Positions 39,527-40,915 of a stretch of 40,915 nt of DNA are shown piece by piece. Within the stretch, counting starts at the first letter, position 1; every line of letters starts with the position of its first letter. The position numbers were made by a program, and so were the translations under genes. Source of the stretch: Syntrophomonadaceae bacterium (lineage in GTDB: Bacteria; Bacillota; Syntrophomonadia; Syntrophomonadales; Syntrophomonadaceae); the NCBI GenBank assembly GCA_018432955.1, contig JAHDSE010000036.1, forward strand, positions 1 through 40,915, given 5' to 3'. The notes under the pieces are model-generated. The model saw nothing but the letters and a program-made list of their open reading frames with translations. It ran no database searches and was not told the origin of the DNA.

Positions 39527-40423
39527 ATGATTGATTTGCGATATCATATAGCTTCTATAGTGGCAGTTTTTTTGGCCCTGGGTTTGGGGGTGCTCATTGG
39601 CAGCACTATTGTAGGCGATAACTTGATAGTCGACCAGCAGAAAAAGATGCTGGATCGTTTGGAAACCCAGTTTTATGTATTACGGGAACAGGAGAATATA
39701 TTGAACGAGGAGAATCAATACCAGAAAAAGATTATTGCAGACTATGAGAATTACAGTCAGCTGCTGTTGCCGGCACTGCTCAAGGAACGTCTCACTGGAT
39801 ACAATGTTGCCATTGTGGTTACCGGGAGCCAGGATATTCCTGCGGGAATGTTAAATGCTTTATCGGTAGCAGGAGTCAATGTAGTATCCAAAACTGTAGT
39901 GCTGGCAAATCTAAGCCTGGATGATCCTGAATTATGCAGAAAGCTTATAGATTTTTACGGACTTGATGCCGGGGCTGACCGGGATTCATTGAGAAATCAC
40001 ATTGCTGTGAGTGCTGCTTCTATAATAATGAATCAGGGCGATGCTGGTGCATTGGCCTTTCTCCAGCAGAACGAACTGGTGAAATTTAATGGCGACAATA
40101 CTATTATGCCTAACGGGCTTATAGTTCTGGGAGGCTCAAACAATTTGGATACCTTTTTTGCCAACAGCTTTGACCAGTCTTTGATTGATTTTGCGCTTAA
40201 TACTGGTTGTAAAGTATTTGGTGTAGAAAGCTCAGAAGTAAGCTATTCTTACATGGAGAATTATCAGAAGAAAAATATAAGTACTGTAGATGACATTGAT
40301 CTGAGCCCTGGACAGATATCACTTGTTTTTGCTATGGAAGGAGAACCAGGGCATTATGGAATAAAAAGCACTGCCCAGAAATTTATGCCATCCTTACCCC
40401 TGGAGTCTATCAAAGGCAATTAA
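39527..40423 (+). CDS. steB: SteB/MctB-like (DUF3186 copper-transporter family) protein
   Basis: The 298-residue protein has an N-terminal membrane helix (about 10-30; IASIVAVFLALGLGVLIGSTI), then a coiled-coil (about 35-75; DQQKKMLDRLETQFYVLREQENILNEE) and an extracytoplasmic alpha/beta domain. It was named after mycobacterial MctB (copper transport), but the SteA-adjacent copies match SteB of Corynebacterium, a partner of SteA. ATG 39527 is the start of MIDLRYH, the family N-terminus. A glycosyltransferase follows. Confidence 0.78.
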   Translation: MIDLRYHIASIVAVFLALGLGVLIGSTIVGDNLIVDQQKKMLDRLETQFYVLREQENILNEENQYQKKIIADYENYSQLLLPALLKERLTGYNVAIVVTGSQDIPAGMLNALSVAGVNVVSKTVVLANLSLDDPELCRKLIDFYGLDAGADRDSLRNHIAVSAASIIMNQGDAGALAFLQQNELVKFNGDNTIMPNGLIVLGGSNNLDTFFANSFDQSLIDFALNTGCKVFGVESSEVSYSYMENYQKKNISTVDDIDLSPGQISLVFAMEGEPGHYGIKSTAQKFMPSLPLESIKGN

Positions 40424-40450
40424 AGAAAATAAGGCTATAGAGGTATGATT

Positions 40451-40915
40451 ATGCAAAGCGTAAGTGTAGTAATCCCTGCATATAATGAAGGAAAGAGAAT
40501 AAAAAGCACTTTAAGAGCACTAAAGCTGTTAAAGATTATAAACAAAATAATAGTTGTCAATGATGGCTCCACTGACAATACTGCTGCTCTGGCCAGGGAA
40601 GAAGGAGCATTTGTGCTGGATTTGAATCCCAACCGGGGCAAGGGGGGGGCTATGAATGCTGCTTTGCCCCTAATAGACACTGAGATCATAGTGTTCCTTG
40701 ATGCAGACCTGGGCCAATCAGCGCAAGAAGTGGAAAAAATAATCCAGCCGGTAATGGCCGGAGATACTGACCTGTGTATAGCTGCATTTCCTCCTCCGCT
40801 TAAAAAAGGAGGTTTTGGAATTGTGAAGGGAACTGCCTCCTGGATACTCAGAAAGGTAGGGGATTTCGAAGCAAATTCACCCTTAAGCGGACAGCGGGCT
40901 ATGAACCGGAAGGCA
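40451..40915 (+). CDS. Family 2 glycosyltransferase (cut by window end)
   Basis: This frame is open to the end of the window (155 codons), so the protein is incomplete. ATG 40451 follows TAGAGGT by 6 bases and gives MQSVSVVIPAYNEGKRIKST; ATG 40445 is an alternative in the same frame. It has VVNDGSTDNT (about 37-46) and the DxD-like FLDADLG (about 79-85), typical of GT-A family 2 enzymes that move sugars to lipid or wall carriers. It lies 27 bp after steB and is likely part of the same operon. Confidence 0.88.
   Translation, partial: MQSVSVVIPAYNEGKRIKSTLRALKLLKIINKIIVVNDGSTDNTAALAREEGAFVLDLNPNRGKGGAMNAALPLIDTEIIVFLDADLGQSAQEVEKIIQPVMAGDTDLCIAAFPPPLKKGGFGIVKGTASWILRKVGDFEANSPLSGQRAMNRKA

Noticed and set aside
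1..40915. CRISPR array, tRNA or rRNA genes, integrase or complete IS
   Set aside because: None was seen on either strand by eye; repeats present are palindromic or iteron-like, not spacer arrays.

Overview
The window (about 45% GC by eye) reads as chromosome of an anaerobic, endospore-forming Clostridia-class Firmicute. The evidence is the spoIIIA operon, spoIVB and spo0A, the accB-accC/asp23/nusB/folD/xseAB/ispA/dxs/tlyA/nadK/argR/recN gene order, frequent TTG starts and strong AGGAGG ribosome binding sites. A Syntrophomonas-like bacterium is my best guess from gene order and repeat style, but this is an inference. No tRNA, rRNA or CRISPR array was seen.

Region by region. 1-2064: end of the spoIIIA operon (AE-AF-AG-AH). 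2341-5954: a decayed carboxyltransferase gene, biotin carboxyl carrier protein, biotin carboxylase, and an Asp23/AmaP/DUF2273 envelope module. 5972-11205: nusB, a TsaD-like gene, a nested inverted-repeat element, a divergent folD, xseA, xseB and ispA. 11341-12457 (minus strand): a small DUF1659-DUF2922-YvrJ group. 12854-14229: a promoter, a ~600-nt structured RNA that I identify as OLE RNA, a palindromic repeat cluster, and the gene for the OLE-associated membrane protein OapA. 14237-20644: dxs, tlyA, nadK (split by an in-frame TAG), mnmM, argR and recN.

20645-35800 is accessory DNA that separates recN from spoIVB, which are usually close neighbours in this class. It holds a histidine-rich protein / small membrane protein / His-rich sensor kinase / response regulator operon, a HIT protein, a methyltransferase, a Phd-Uma2 fusion behind three 22-bp-spaced repeats, a queuosine-precursor transporter, a HepT/MntA toxin-antitoxin pair with nuclease remnants around it, AraC and flavodoxin fragments, an unidentified structured RNA with a terminator, a TetR-regulated ABC export operon and an Hsp20 gene. 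From 35826 the core resumes with spoIVB, spo0A, steA, steB and a truncated glycosyltransferase.

How the genes work together: the two ends carry the mother-cell/forespore channel (SpoIIIA) and the SpoIVB and Spo0A sporulation regulators. The middle is housekeeping: fatty-acid or other biotin-dependent carboxylation, isoprenoid precursors (dxs, ispA), DNA repair (xseAB, recN) and RNA modification. The most notable items are the OLE RNA/oapA locus, the nadK amber codon, the folD with lost nucleotide-binding motifs, the His-rich signalling operon, the iteron-controlled Phd-Uma2 gene and the unassigned RNA near 29.4 kb.
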